A stretch of 64,000 bases of DNA from Antedon mediterranea (GCF_964355755.1 NC_092672.1:27648501-27712500), one strand, 5' to 3'; shown: positions 34,087-49,181, numbered from the stretch's first letter. Program-made: numbers and translations. Notes: generated by a model from the letters alone, not told the origin.

Positions 34087-34151
34087 TGCGTGAAAATTGA
34101 AAAGATGTGTTTATGCAAGGGTGTGTAGAAAGCGATGACCTCAAATTGGAC

Positions 34152-34475
34152 GACCCCAACCAGGGGCGGATCTAGAATTTTGATAAAGAGGGGGCCGATA
34201 TGGGAAAAATAATCGTCTAGACGTCCGGAGATAGCATCTGAGGCGTTTTGGCCAGTCGATTCTTGTCATATAATTATCTGAATATAGTGGGTTTTATAGA
34301 CCATAATAGCCTATACGGAACTGTTTTTTTTTTGCGCCTAAAGCCTGTTTTCCCGTCGCGAATTTTTACACAATTTTTACGCGATCGTTAATGGTTTCTT
34401 GGTTCTTTCAACGTTGCTGGGACACATTGACGTGAAGTTTTGCAAAGCCAAGGCCGGTCACGCGCAGCCGGGACC
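34152..34475 (+). repeat. Dispersed repeat, copy 3, with an uninterrupted insertion site
   Basis: Shares GGGGCGGATCTAG, CGTCTAGACG and CACGCGCAGCCGG with copies 1 and 2. At 34461-34490 CGCGCAGCCGGGACC runs straight into GTGTGAAAATTG. The same two flanks border the composite element at 30.5-34.1 kb, so this copy looks like its empty site. Confidence 0.7.
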
Positions 34476-34479
34476 GTGT

Positions 34480-35870
34480 GAAAATTGAAAAAGTTACGGG
34501 TTTTGATGCTTCAACCCAGCCGGCTTAGGACATGTTTTCGCTGATATCTTAATCTAGTTTTTACACTAAAGACAAACATTAAATTGAATTGTTTTAATAT
34601 TAAAATTTAGTTTTACTTACACTTGTTATTTTGAAATATCAGACCTTAAAATAGTACAAAAAACATCGTCACGTTGTAAAAAATCAAGAATTATCAGCGC
34701 GTACGTATTTTTTCACAAACAATGATGACGTAATTTATGAACTATTTGATTTTTTACCGATCGTAACGTTGAAGTTGAAGTCAGTTCAACCATGGATTAA
34801 AGAATAGAAGGATATGCATCGACGGTGACATCAAACGATTTTACAACGCGCTTGCCTATACTAAAGCACTGCTGCCAATCAAACAAACACGCTCATTGAA
34901 CTCCGTGTCTCTAACCTCGGCCCTCTGTAAAACGCTGCGAATCAACTGTTACATTTTTTCAGACCAAAACGTAACCATGTAGAAATCGTATGCGCAGTCT
35001 GAATGTTCTATTGACATGTCTGCATCGATGATTAATTGACAAAAAAAATATATTGCTGAATAATTCTGTTTTAGTTTCATCACAATCGGACTATGAAAAG
35101 TTCACTTTCTTACGACTGGTAATTTTAAGTAGTTGGTAATACAGTATTAATAAAATATGCAATTTTTATATTTGAATTATCATTATTTGCCTGCCATCTT
35201 CTGTCATTAAAAATTGCGTTAATCTATAGAATATTAAATTATGCATTTGACCATGTATGTTGTTAGCGTGGCCGGTGTTCACACATACAACAATCGTGTT
35301 TTTAATATATGGCTAAGCAGTGGTTTCTTCATAAATCTCCTTAATTATCGATGTGATTATATTTAAATTGTAGTGCCTGGTGATTGGCTAGTGGTTATGT
35401 CATCCACATCACATCCAATCACCGGGTCTAATTGAATGAAAACAGCGATCCCTGATCCAGGATTGGCTGGCTATGTATAGTTGCGATTCGTTACCTAGCG
35501 GTCGTTTTGAAAAGTACACGCAGGGCAAACTTAATCACGAACAAACGAAGTACCTATTATTATTCACACAAGAAGTAAGACAACGGTGAGTATATAGATC
35601 ATGATTAGGCATACACGTTGTATCTACTACACTTAAGATTAGCCTAGGCCTACCTAGGCAGTATCAATGTCGGCAAATCATATGGTTTACTAGTAAGCCT
35701 AGAAGGCCTAGGCCTAGTATCCTTGCTGATTTTGTAATTTTACATGTAGGCTGAGACAACAAATAGTTATTGTCTCAGATGTAGGGCTACTACAGGTCAT
35801 AAAATGCTACTTTAATGTCATAAAAACATTAGCGTAGATCAATCACGACAGAAACCTATACTAATTACAA
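34480..35870. other. No recognised gene; possible noncoding first exon near 35.5 kb
   Basis: No coding exon is supported. At about 35440-35586 a GC-richer stretch ends ACAACG|GTGAGTA, a consensus donor, which may be a 5' untranslated exon. A segment at 34770-34830 (CAACCATGGATTAAAGAATA) recurs inverted at 53900-53940. Confidence 0.3.
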
Positions 35871-35999
35871 TTATCCCAGCAAACACATAACGTTATGACA
35901 ACATTCGCGAACGTTATTGTTTGGTTTTCGATAATAACGTTACAAAAGTACATTGTCACAACGTCATTAAAACGTTACATAATGTGAATAAAATTACGT

Positions 36000-38500
36000 T
36001 AATACAAAAACGTTTTCACAACGTTTTATTTACGTAATTGAGAAACGTTTGATTATTGTTGTATAGTAACGTAACATATTCACGTTTTAATAACGTTTAC
36101 ATGTGACAATTATATTACGTTCAGACCTAACGTTTGAAAAATACGTTATAAAAACGTAAAATACAAACTATAAAATAACGTTAACTTAAGATGTAATAAT
36201 AATGTTATAAAAACGTATTATAATAACGTAGTTTTTATGTTATTCATTAACGTAACATTTTGACGTCTTGATAACGTACCAATATAACATTTATACAACG
36301 TTCAAGAGAAACGTTCAGAAATACGTTATACGAACGTAAAATACAAACTATAAACTAACGTTAATTTAAGATGTAATAATAATGTTATAAAAACGTATTA
36401 TAATAACGTAGTTTATATGTTATTCATTAACGTAACATTTTTACGTCTTGATAACGTATCAATATAACATTTATACAACGTTCTAGACAAACGTTCAGAA
36501 ATACGTTATACGAACGTAAAATACAAACTATAATCTAACGTTAATTTAAGATGTAATAATAATGTTATAAAAACGTATTATAATAACGTAGTTGATATGT
36601 TATTCATTAACGTAACATTTTTACGTCTTGATAACGTACCAATATAACATTTATACAACGTTCAAGACAAACGTTCAGAAATACGTTATACGAACGTAAA
36701 ATACAAACTATAAACTAACGTTAACTTAAGATGTAATAATAATGTTATAAAAACGTATTATAATAACATAGTTTATATGTTATTCATTAACGTAACATTT
36801 TTACGTCTTGATAACGTACCAATATAACATTTATACAACGTTCAAGATAAACGTTCAGAAATACGTTATACGAACGTAAAATACAAACTATAAACTAACG
36901 TTAATTTAAGATGTAATAATAATGTTATAAAAACGTATTATAATAACGTAGTTTATATGTTATTCATTAACGTAACATTTTTACGTTTTGATAACGTATC
37001 AATATAACATTTATACAACGTTCTAGACAAACGTTCAGAAATACGTTATACGAACGTAAAATACAAACTATAATCTAACGTTAATTTAAGATGTAATAAT
37101 AATGTTATAAAAACGTATTATAATAACGTAGTTTATATGTTATTCATTAACGTAACATTTTTACGTCTTGATAACGTACCAATATAACATTTATACAACG
37201 TTCAAGACAAACGTTCAGAAATACGTTATACGAACGTAAAATACAAACTATAAACTAACGTTAACTTAAGATGTAATAATAATGTTATAAAAACGTATTG
37301 TAATAACGTAGTTTATATGTTATTCATTAACGTAACATTTTTACGTCTTGATAACGTACCAATATAACATTTATACAACGTTCAAGATAAACGTTCAGAA
37401 ATACGTAATACGAACGTAAAATACAAACTATAAACTAACGTTAATTTAAGATGTAATAATAATGTTATAAAAACGTATTATAATAACGTAGTTTATATGT
37501 TATTCATTAACGTAACATTTTTACGTTTTGATAACGTATCAATATAACATTTATACAACGTTCTAGACAAACGTTCAGAAATACGTTATACGAACGTAAA
37601 ATACAAACTATAAACTAACGTTAATTTAAGATGTAATAATAATGTTATAAAAACGTATTATAATAACGTAGTTTATATGTTATTCATTAACGTAACATTT
37701 TTACGACTTGATAACGTATCAATATAACATTTATACAACGTTCAAGACAAACGTTCAGAAATACGTTATACGAACGTAAAAAACAAACTATAAACTAACG
37801 TTAATTTAAGATGTAACAATAATGTTATAAAAACGTTTTTTAATAACTTAGTTTTAATGTTATTTATTAACGTAACGTTTTAACGTCTTAATAACGTACA
37901 AGTATAACACTTATACAACGTTTAAGACAAACTTTGTGAAATACGTTGTACAAATGTAAAATGCAAACTATAACATAACGTTAATTTAAGATGTAATAAT
38001 AATGTTATAAAAACGTATTATAATAACGTATATTTTATGTTACTTATTAACATAACATTTTAAAGTCTTGATTAACTCCAAATATAACATTTATACAACG
38101 TTCAAAGCAAACGTTCGGCAAACACGTTGTAAAAACGTAAAGTACAAACTATAAAATAACGTTATTTTAAGATGTAATAATAATGTTATAAAAACGTATT
38201 ATAATAACGTATATTTTATGTTACTTATTAACATAACATTTTAAAGTCTTGATTAACTCCAAATATAACATTTATACAACGTTCAAAGCAAACGTTCGGC
38301 AAACACGTTGTAAAAACGTAAAGTACAAACTATAAAATAACGTTAATTTAAGATGTAATAATAATGTTATAAAAACGTATTATAATAACGTAGTTTTTAT
38401 GTTATTTATTAACGTATCATTTTAACGTCTTGATAACGTACCAATGTAACATTTATAAAACATTCAAGACAAACGTTCAGATAATTTTAGATGTAATGCA
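36000..38500 (+). repeat. 180-bp ACGTT-rich tandem array, about 13 copies
   Basis: The unit is exactly 180 bp over most of the array (AAGATGTAATAATAATGTTA recurs at the same offset every 180 bases), with divergence increasing to the right of 37800. Nearly every 10-15 bases contain AACGTT, ACGTTA or TAACGT, so the unit is itself built of short palindromes. Confidence 0.95.
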
Positions 38501-38599
38501 AATGTATAATATTATCATCACGTAGTATTTATGTTATTTAGTAACGTAACATATTGTGTTTTGATTATTATATTAGATTAGTATTTTTTATATTAAATA

Positions 38600-39091
38600 A
38601 TGTTTTTGAACACATTTACGGCCGGCATCTTGTTGGTTCCCCCTCCTGTTGGAATCACTTTTTAGTCTGGAGTACGCCCTCTCTGGATAATTTAACGGGT
38701 TTGTTGATCGCGCCCTCAATTTAAGAGTTATTTTGAACAACAATCTTAATAACAATTACTTAAATTTTACGCTATTAGAAGCGCAAACAAATGACTATTT
38801 TTTATAAATGTCTCCTTCAATCTGTGCGCGCGTCTTAAAAAAAACAAACTTACATTAAATTAGGTTTTTTACTATATTTAGGCCTATTTATATTTTTATA
38901 GAATAATTTGTGTTTATAAACTATGTATTTTATTTCCGAACAAAAATTTATATAAATATAGGCCTAGGCCTACTAATACTACTAGCCTAGTTAGGCCCAG
39001 CCCCCCCCCCCCCACACCCTAAAAATCCCCTTCCCATAAAAGAAAGAAGAATAAAACAGATCTGTCATGCCTACCCTAGTAGGCCTCTTAT

Positions 39092-39129
<38 letters not shown>

Positions 39130-41040
39130 GATTTTTATAGCGCACATACCACTCCAGAGTGCTCAAGGCGCATAAAATAATAATTATCATAATTATATGA
39201 TTGTATTGCAACCACGTCTTTAGAAAAAAAAACAATTTGTATCCAAATCTAATTTGATACGAAAACATCCTTCCACATTCCAAGAAAAAAAACTAGCTCC
39301 TACTACTAGCTATTCTATACAGTACAATTTCTACAATACAACATCAATCAAATTTCCCTCCGCAAAAGAGGCCTACACTTTTTGAGACTCGTCAACTTAT
39401 TGTTTAAGAATGGAGATATTTTTTGCTCCGTCGATAAATATTTTCCCGTCGAAGTAATTCTTAGTTCATTACTAGGTAGTATAAGTATAGGCTTTGATAA
39501 ATTATTTAATACAAATAAAAAAGTAGAACCACCATAAATTTTTTCCGCTATAGTAGGCCTAAATGGCATGGTCTAACTTAACCTTCTACCTACTAGGGAA
39601 CGTAGGTTGGCCGAGGCACTCTACTTGACTTGCTAGGCCCCCCACACTACAAGTCCTAGGCCTACCCGTTAGGCCAATTTCTATCTCGGAGTGGTGATAA
39701 GGATACGCAGCTAAAGTGAATTTCCTCCGCTACACTGAACCACGAGCTAAGCCTACATATTTACCGAGACTCGTCAATTTATTTTTTATGGCATCAATGC
39801 TACATATTTTGCCCATTGGTAATACATTTTATGGTACTAAAAGTACTTATTAATTTAATTAATTATGTCTATACTTTATTTATTTAGATATTTAGTTTTC
39901 GTTTCTTGTTGAATAAACTACAAATAAATAAAGCTATTGTATTTCTAAAGGTTCCTTTAGCAAAATGGAATCACCTTTCCTATAGTATAAGAATACAAAA
40001 ATATTTATGATCTGGCTATCTAAACGATGTAGTCTGTGGGTTTAAAGAATACTCGAGCGGAAGAATAGAACACACAATAACCATATCTATTACCAGTAAA
40101 ACAGCGTCCTCTCATATTATTTCGCGTAGGTTTCAAATAACGGGGAAAAAAAGTCAAATAATATCTAATTAATGACTAATAATTACATTACATTTAATAT
40201 TTAATAGCATAAGTGTGTTCCACTCATAAAAGAGTATTTAATTCCAAAATGTTAATACAGTATATCGGAAAGTTAGATTTTTTATTAGTAATAGATATTT
40301 AGTATTATTTGGATAAAATAAAACTGTAAAACATCATTAAAAAACCATCGCGGAAAAATACTTAACCAATTTCAATTTTGTTCAAATTTGGTACAATGAT
40401 TTTATATGTATTTATTTATCTTTAGTATAAAAATTGGGCACTTTACTAGAATTTAAGATGATTTGGACATTTTTAATTTTTCAAAATATGATGCCTATGG
40501 TTCTATAATACATTTACAACATTTTTTTACTAAAAGTGCGCCTAAGTTAATTTAAAAAAAAACTTGACACTAGTATTTTTCTTTTACATTATAACATTTG
40601 TGTAGTACATATAAATAATACAAATAAAAAAAAAGTAGGCGTGCCTATGATATTTTCTTGGGTTTGACAGTAATTTTCATTGGTGAAACGTTGGCTGCTA
40701 GTTAAATTTTCTTAATCAAAAGATCAATTATTGTTCATTTTGGTATATTAGTGGAGAGTGAGATCAAAGCAGTCGTGAATTAAAATTTCCATAATTTCAT
40801 ATTATTACATTCGCCATTTACATCGCATTATAAATAGTATTTTATAGTGGATTTAGAATAGCTAACATCATGTGTGTAGTTTAAACCATGGAGGTATAAA
40901 CTAACTACACTATATCAGCAGATAATGCAAAGATTGGAATTAATTGTAAGTCCCCCGTGCATTTGGCAATAACAACAGGAAACAACATATCATTGCATAT
41001 TTACTTTAAAATCTTATCTAAATGTCTAATAAAGGAAATA
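38600..41040. other. No gene seen; simple repeats
   Basis: A C-run lies at 39001-39014, an (ATT)n tract at 39090-39128, and there is a LINE/SINE-type tail beside it. The open frames at 39071-39569 are not supported as genes. Confidence 0.5.
39088..39185 (-). mobile_element. Retroposon 3' tail with (ATT)n
   Basis: Minus strand: GCGCCTTGAGCACTCTGGAGTG, then GCGCTATAAAAATC and (TTA)n. The TATAGCGC and GAGC-CTC pattern followed by a short microsatellite is typical of CR1/L2-like LINE or SINE tails in marine invertebrates. Confidence 0.5.
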
Positions 41041-44000
41041 ATATTGATCAAAGTATTTAACTACACTCAACAAACAATCGAATTCTATAAAGCAAAATTG
41101 TTTATCAAAATTAGGATGAATACAATTACATAATTAGTCATCAGTGTAGCTCATTTCCTTTAACAAACGTTGGTTCTTAGAACAGTGTATTTTTCACTTT
41201 TTCATTAAATTGTGTATTCAAAATAAGTATACACTCATTAAAGAGCGTTATTAAACACAAACGATTGTATTGTATTTAAAAATTTGAAATAAATTTCTAA
41301 ATAAAACTCACTTCACTTTCCAAATCCTGAGTTTGAGAATGCAAATTGAAAAAAAAGGAAGATTAGGCCTATAGGGGGCCTATTGGTAAATTGAAAGCAT
41401 GAAATGTTCCTTAAATTAAATCCTCCGAATTAATTTGTATGGCGTAATTATGATTAGTTTATTTCTAAATTCTGAAGAATGCGTTCTTATTGAACATAAT
41501 ATGGTGCGGCTTGCTAGACTCCCAACTTGTACCGATCATATTACAAGAAGGTAGTCATTAATTTCCATGGTAACTGGTCTTAAATGTATAGGATAAGGTC
41601 AACTCCATCAATTCATTAATAATATAAAGAAACAGAATCGTACGTCCAGTTATGATAGTTAATGATTACAGTTTATATTATACAGTTTCATTATTTATTC
41701 GGTCTATTTCAGTATATACATATACAAATTTGGGAGACCAGGGTCAACCTTAGTGAACCTAATCACTGTAGCTGAGCCGGTTATTTTAAAAACTATTGTA
41801 TCTTTAGAAACTAAAGTTTCACATATAAAATATACTAACAAATGGTAGGATAGTCTAGTCATAGTATTTAAACTTTTTAAGCGCAATAATGCTGAATAGG
41901 GCTTACAATGTCATCAACATGAAATATTACTTAATAATAAATGTTTAAACGTTTGCAGAATTATTCTGTTGAATTAATTATTAGTATAGTACTAGTACAG
42001 TAGGTATATTATTAATTAGGTGAATCTAGTACTTATTTGTGACTTTTATGAATAATATAACCAATGATCTCAGGGAATCGGTTAACCATGAAGGAAATAA
42101 TATTGATCAAAGTATTTAAATCTACTCTCAACAAACAATCGAATTCTATAAAGCAAAATTGTTTATCTAAATTAGGATGAATACAATTACATAAGTAGTC
42201 ATCAGTGTAGCTCATTTCCTTTAACAAACGTTGGTTCTTAGAACAGTGTATTTTTCACTTTTTCATTAAATTGTGTATTCAAAATAAGTATACACTCATT
42301 AAAGAGCGTTATTAAACACAAACTATTGTATTGTATTTAAAAATTTGAAAGTTAACATTTAAAAAGTATAATACACGGCCGATGTACATAATATTTAATC
42401 CGAGTTCTACACTGTAACTTGTGCAGATATCCTATTACAAGAGGGTATGTCGTTAATTACCATGGTAACTTATATAAATCAACCTTCTAGAATGGAATTT
42501 AAAGTATAGGTCAACATTAACCGCTTGGCAAACAGATCTTAAATTAAAAACCATTTAAAGACAAAACAGTATTGACCGATATATATGTTTGTTTTTGTTC
42601 TTTCTGATTACAATTTTATTACCAACTATCATACTTTTCTGCTTAACTGTGTTTTTATATTATTATATAGCTACATTTATTCATTCATATTTTGTATTTC
42701 ACCTAATGTTATCACATTTATTTCCGCCCTTTAGATACAATCTATAATTTCAAAATATAATCCTGTGTTCTTATTTTGTTGTGTTTTGTATAATGTAATT
42801 AATTTGTAATTAAACTATCCCCTGCTATTACTTCATCAATAACGATTGCACGGGACCATATTAATTATTATATAAAGACGGGAAAGGCACAAGAATTACA
42901 GTTTTTATGGCCGTTTGACTACAAAATAGCCGGCTGAGAGACCCATATTTCTAAATAAAACTCACTTCACTTTCCAAATCCTGAGTTTGAGAATGCAAAT
43001 TGAAAAAAAGGAAGATTAGGCCTATTGAGGGGGCCTATTGGTAAATCGAAAGCATGAAATGTTCCTTAAATTAAATCCTCCGAATTAATTTGTATGGCGT
43101 AATTATGCTTAGTTTATTTCTAAATTCTGAAGAATACGTTCTTATTGAACATAATATGGTGCGGCTTGCTAGACTCCCAACTTGTACCGATCATATTACA
43201 AGAAGGTAGTCATTAATTTCCATGGTAACTGGTCTTAAATGTATAGAATAAGGTCAACTCCATCAATTCATTAATATAAAGAAACAGAATCGTACGTCCA
43301 GTTATGATAGTTAATTATTACAGTTTATTTTATACAGTTTCATTATTTATTCGGTCTATTTCAGTATATACATATACAAATTTGGGAGACCAGTCAACCT
43401 AAGTGAACCTAATCACTGTAGCTGAGCCGGTTATTTTAAAAACTATTGTATCTTTAGAAACTAAAGTTTCACATATAAAATATACTAACAAATGGTAGGA
43501 TAGTCTAGTCATAGTATTTAAACTTTTTAAGCGCAATAATGCTGAATAGGGCTTACAATGTCATCAACATGAAATATTACTTAATAACATGTTAATAATA
43601 ATATGTTTAAACGTTTGCAGAATTATTCTGTTGAATTAATTATTAGTATAGTACTAGTAGGTATATTATTAATTAGGTGAATCTAGTGCTTATTTGTGAC
43701 TTTTATGAATAATATAACCAATGATCTCAGGGAATCGGTTAACCATGAAGGAAATAATATTGATCAAAGTATTTAAATCTACTCTCAACAAACAATCGAA
43801 TTCTATAAAGCAAAATTGTTTATCTAAATTAGGATGAATACAATTACATAATTAGTCATCAGTGTAGCTCATTTCCTTTAACAAACGTTGGTTCTTAGAA
43901 CAGTGTATTTTTCACTTTTTCATTAAATTGTGTATTCAAAATAAGTATAAACTCATTAAAGAGCGTTATTAAACACAAACGATTGTATTGTATTTAAAAA

Positions 44001-46140
44001 TTTGAAAGTTAACATTTAAAAAGTATAATACACGGCCGATGTACATAACATTTAATCCGAGTTCTACACTGTAACTTGTGCAGATATCCTATTACAAGAG
44101 GGTAAGTCGTTAATTACCATGGTAACTTATATAAATCAACCTTCTAGAATGGAATTTAAAGTATAGGTCAACATTAACCGCTTGGCAAACAGATCTTAAA
44201 TTAAAAACCATTTAAAGACAAAACAGTATTGACCGATATATATGTTTGTTACGTTTTTGTTCTTTCTGATTACAATTTTATTACCAACTATCATACTTTT
44301 CTGCTTAACTGTGTTTTTATATTATTATATAGCTACATTTATTCATTCATATTTTGTATTTCACTTAATATGTTATCACATTTATTTCCGCCCTTTAGAT
44401 ACAATCTTTAATTTCAAAATGTAATCCTGTGTTCTTATTTTGTTGTGTTTTGTATAATGTAATTAATGTGTAATTAAACTACCCCCTGCTATTACTTCAT
44501 CAATAACGATTCACGGGACCATATTTATTAGTATAAAGACGGGAAAGGCATAAGAATTACAGTTTTTATGGCCGTTTGACTACAAAATAGCTGGCTGAGA
44601 GACCCATATTTTTAAATAAAACTCACTTCACTTTCCAAATCCTGAGTTTGAGAATGCAAATTGAAAAAAAGGAAGACAGGAAAGCTGACAACCAATAAGT
44701 TGTCAATGTATTTTAAGCAAATGAGTGGGCCTATTGGTAAATTGAAAGCATGAAATGTCCCTTAAATTAAATCCTCCGAATTAATTTGTATGGTGTAATT
44801 ATGCTTAGTTTATTTCTAAATTCTGAAGAATACGTTCTTATTGAACATAATGGTGCGGCTTGCTAGACTCCCAACTTGTACCGATCATATTACAAGAAGG
44901 TATTCGTTAATTTCCATGGTAACTGGTCTTAAATGTATAGAAGGTCAACTCCATCAATTCATCATATAAAGAAACAGAATCGTACGTCCAGTTATGATAG
45001 TTAATTATTACAGTTTATATTATACAGTTTCATTATTTATTCGGTCTATTTCAGTATATACATATACAAATTTGAGAGACCAGGGTCAACCTAAGTGAAC
45101 CTAATCACTGTAGCTGAGCCGGTTATTTTAAAAACTATTGTATCTTTAGAAACTAAAGTTTCACATATAAAATACACTAAAGTAACAAAGATGGTAGGAT
45201 AGTCTAGTCATAGTATTTAAACTTAAGCGCAATAATGCTGAATAGGGCTTACAATGTCATCAACATGAAATATTACTTAATAATAATATGTTTAAATGTT
45301 TGCAGAATTATTCTGTTGAATTAATTAGTAGTATAGTAGGTATAAATATTATTAATTAGGTGAATCTAGTACTTATTTGTGACTTTTATGAATAATATAA
45401 CCAATGATCTCAGGGAATCGGTTAACCATGAAGGAAATTATATTGATCAAAGTATTTAAATCTACACTCAACAAACAATCGAATTCTATAAAGCAAAATT
45501 GTTTATCTAAATTAGGATGAATACAATTACATAATTAGTCATCAGTGTAGCTCATTTCCTTGGTTCTTAGAACAGTGTATTTTTCATCTTGAAAATAGTT
45601 CCATTGATAATTCCGTATGATAATTCAGAAATGTTGATCTCACTTTTTCATTAAATTGTGTATTCAAAATAAATAAAATTATAAAACAAAACATAGTCAT
45701 TGTCATACACTCATTAAACACAAACGATTAAAAATTTGAATGTTAACATTTAAAAAGTATACGGCCGATGCGGTGTACATTATAATATTTAACTCGAGAT
45801 CTACTCTGCAACTTGTACTATCCTATTACAAGAGGGTACGTCGTTAATTACCATGGTAACTTAATGGAAGTTAATTTATAGGTCAACATTAACGCATTGG
45901 CAAACAGATCTTAAAATACAATTTAAAAACTTTAAAGACAAAACAGTATTGACCGATATATATATGTTTGTTTTTGTTCCTTCTGATTACATTTTTATTA
46001 CCAACTATCATAATTCTCTGCTTAACTGTGTTTTTATTTAATATACAGCTACATTTATTCATTCATATTTTGTATTTCACCTTATAATTTGACTTGTATG
46101 ACACATATGTCACATATCAAATTTATTTCCGTTCTTTAGA
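41040..46140 (+). repeat. 1.66-kb tandem repeat, about 3.3 copies
   Basis: Landmark GATCAAAGTATTTAA recurs at about 41044, 42103, 43759 and 45443, and landmark CACTTCACTTTCCAAATCCT at about 41308, 42962 and 44626. The full period is about 1660 bp. The first copy lacks a block of about 600 bp (GTTAACATTTAAAAAGTA to AGACCCATAT), so it is shorter. The last copy is more diverged and has small insertions. No conserved open frame. Confidence 0.93.
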
Positions 46141-46149
46141 TAAAAAGTT

Positions 46150-47636
46150 TGCAAATGTAACGAGGTTGAAATGAATATCACTTTGTTTGAGTATGTCCAA
46201 ACTACAAAGAAATTAGTCACTGCTTTTTGAAAAATGAGAAAAGTTTATATTTTTACTAATGAATAACAAAAATAAAAAAGTAATCAATAACCTGGTATAA
46301 TTTGCCCTTTTCGCTTATAAAAAGAAAACTAACTATTATGCTTTTACTGCTACTTACATTTAATTTTATATAGGCCTATTCTTTTATATTATGGTACTTG
46401 GGCCAGTGGCCTACTGTTGAATAATGTATAGTAACCTGTTGATCAGCTTATTGCTAATGTCGGTAACTTGATCATACATTACAAGAATGTAAGGTCGTTA
46501 ATTTCCAGAAAGCCAACAATTAGTAATACAATTAGTAATAATAATGATAATATATTCGCTTAAAACTTGAAAATATTAATAATACTGATAATAAATTGAT
46601 AATAACATTAACTCCATCATATAGGTTAAGTATTGTTCGATATGTAAGATTACCTTGTTTTTACTAATTTCATTTTACTTGTATAATTCGCTTCTTAGTT
46701 AAGACTTAAATGTTATTTTTTGATACTTTTCTTTTTGTTTTTACATTGCCTTGTAAATGAACGCACCGTCTTATAAACGTGTGCCGCTGATACAAAAGCG
46801 TTCGTTCAATAAATTTATCTTTATCTTTATCTTACAGAATAAAGTATAAGGTCAACGTTATTAACTTGTACAAGTAAATCTAAAGATAAAAGCTCTTTAT
46901 GGGATGTTCTATCCAATAAATAAGTAAATTTAAACTTACGAATAAAAAGAAATTCAATTATTAGGCTCTAGGAATGGTGATAAATATCTATATGTAGCGA
47001 TATTCTAAAAGCAGTATTGTTATCTTATTGTATTTAAGTTCATATTTACTTAGTAGCTTGTATATCCCCAATGATAGTTTGATTTTACACATTCCACACT
47101 CTGAATTAATTAAGATTGTACCTCCTTTATTTATCTAGGTTTCCATAACAACTGGTCAATTTTGTGGGTTTTGTGGTGGGGAATAAGAAAGTTTTATAGC
47201 CTGTGTTATCATGGAATACTGTGAAATTGGATATATGAGTCAGATCTGTGTAGTTAGTATTGAGTTTTAAAAGTAAGCAGTTGTGTTATAATTAAAAAAA
47301 GCATTTTCTATTGGAATTCTGTGTTTCATCGATTTTGTAGCTGAAATTGAGAACCTGGGTTTAAGTTATTATTGTTATTATTTTGTGAAGAGCTACATAT
47401 AGAGTATAGACTAAAGTTTTACATAATATAAAATCTACTAACAAAGGGTTATGATAATCATAAATGAAGCGCAATAATGCTAAATAGGGAATGCTAAAAT
47501 AGGGCTAAATAGTCTACAATAACTTACTGGGTTGATCAAACCATGGATCTATAAAGTATAGGTTCAAACTATCGAAGTCTAGTCAATTTGTTTTAGAGCT
47601 ACAAACATTATTTGTTCAAAATAAATAATTGTATTC
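46150..47636. other. No gene seen; LINE-like tail at 46.7-46.85 kb
   Basis: At 46735-46845 a plus-strand tail CATTGCCTTGTAAATGAACG, AATAAA and (TTTATC)n looks like a LINE 3' end. The rest is AT-rich without recognisable coding sequence. Confidence 0.45.
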
Positions 47637-47890
47637 GTGGAGGTGAAACGTCGCCATTTAAAAAGCTTGCTTGAGTCATCGGCACTGCGCCTTCTTTACA
47701 TATCAGGGTATCAACCAATCACAGACGGAGCTCAGAATATTAAATTCGACACGGCGCGGGATTTAAATTCTAAATACAATACATACGTGTCACTTGCATT
47801 CTGCTGCGGAAAAAGAGAAGCTCGTTCAAAAAATCAAGTAAACTATCCTAATTATTATCAACAACAACTTCTACAAGCCAATATATTTGC
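47637..47890 (+). other. Possible promoter-proximal exon inside the 17-kb element
   Basis: A GC-richer stretch with CAACAACAACTTCTACAAGCC ends in TTTGCG|GTGAGTT, a strong donor. The overlapping open frame (123 codons) shows no known domain and runs through the donor. A similar GTGAGTTATT donor occurs at 49393. Noncoding leader is my best guess. Confidence 0.25.
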
Positions 47891-48529
47891 GGTGAGTTAT
47901 TGTTTCATTAATCGTTATATATTGAGGCTTTTTAATTTTTGGTTAATCGACGATGCTTTGTATCTTTTCCTACAGAAAACAATGCAATGTAGGTTGCTTA
48001 TAGCATAGAGATATTATAGTGTATAATAGATAATAGATATTATAATACAGTATCTCTATGTTACCAGATATTAAAAAATCCGTGAATATTTATTTAACAT
48101 AACATGGTTTATTTATTGTTTGGAATACATTATCAATAAATAATACAATTTTGCGATGTTACATTTATACTACCTTTTTAGAAAACCAAATCTAATTAGG
48201 CTTACTACTAGGCCTAGCCTAGACCTGGTTATAAACTGTTACAGTTTTACAGTGATCACATTTGACATTTAATTACCGTACTTATTAAACTATTTAGTAT
48301 TTACAAAGGATGGGCCTATAGACTAGGTTTCGTTTATATTATCATTACTTACTAATGTTATAAAGTTGTAAATTAACTTAATAGTTATAAATGGTCATGA
48401 TGATGGAGTGAGATCCATTAAATATAACATGCATATGTTTTTTTGCTAAATGAATAGTACAGTAGTTTCTAAACCATGTAAATTGTTCACTGTTAGCACG
48501 ACCTTAATGACAAGCTTTGATCAGAGCCA

Positions 48530-49181
48530 TAAAGAGTTACGACATTGAAAATTAGAAGCCATTTTTGTGTCAAAGAATTCGCACGCTGAGGGCGCGTGCG
48601 TCTCTTTTGTATAGCGTTTTCCTCCTGTAGTTCATGCATTATTTTTAGATTTTTTTGTCTATGAAATAACGCTTATATTCCGTTTTTATTTTAGTAATTA
48701 ATTTTATTAATGGTATTAATTTGGTAACATATATATATTGGGTCTATAATAACAATAATTATATTTGTAATAATTTGCCTTTATTTTAATATTGTTCATA
48801 CCCTATTCAATATATTAACAAATATATCCATGACACTTTATTATTTTTTTAAGTCATCAAAGCATGAATTATGAATTGAAAATATTACATAATTGTTATT
48901 AATAGGACGTAGTTATGGGATGTTTCGTTCCAAAATCAATCAATCGAACTTTATAATGTACTAGCGCACGCGCGCGCAATATTCTTTGCCGCAAGTACTT
49001 CTGTACGCTGTGCACATCGATATTTCAACGTAAAATGTGCAATTACATTTTTTAAATATAAGAAAAAGTTTAAAGTATTTTCTTGCTCCTATACTTTACA
49101 TGCATTAACGGAGACAAGTTTGACATAAAATTGATCTACATATCACGTGACTACAGTATAATCCAATGTCGTAACTCTTTA
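48530..49181. mobile_element. TIR element of 648 bp with TA target duplication
   Basis: AAGAGTTACGACATTG at 48532 and its complement ending at 49179 are each followed outward by TA (48530-48531, 49180-49181). This fits a Tc1/mariner-type MITE. No transposase. Confidence 0.75.

Noticed and set aside
39071-39283. Open frame rich in isoleucine
   Set aside because: It is a translation of an (ATT)n microsatellite and a retroposon tail.
44229-44424. Overlapping open frames with hydrophobic stretches
   Set aside because: They lie in the 1.66-kb tandem repeat and are not open in the sister copies.
47637-48008. 123-codon open frame as a protein gene
   Set aside because: No recognisable domain, and the frame reads through a strong donor (GTGAGT at 47891). 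More likely a leader exon or chance.
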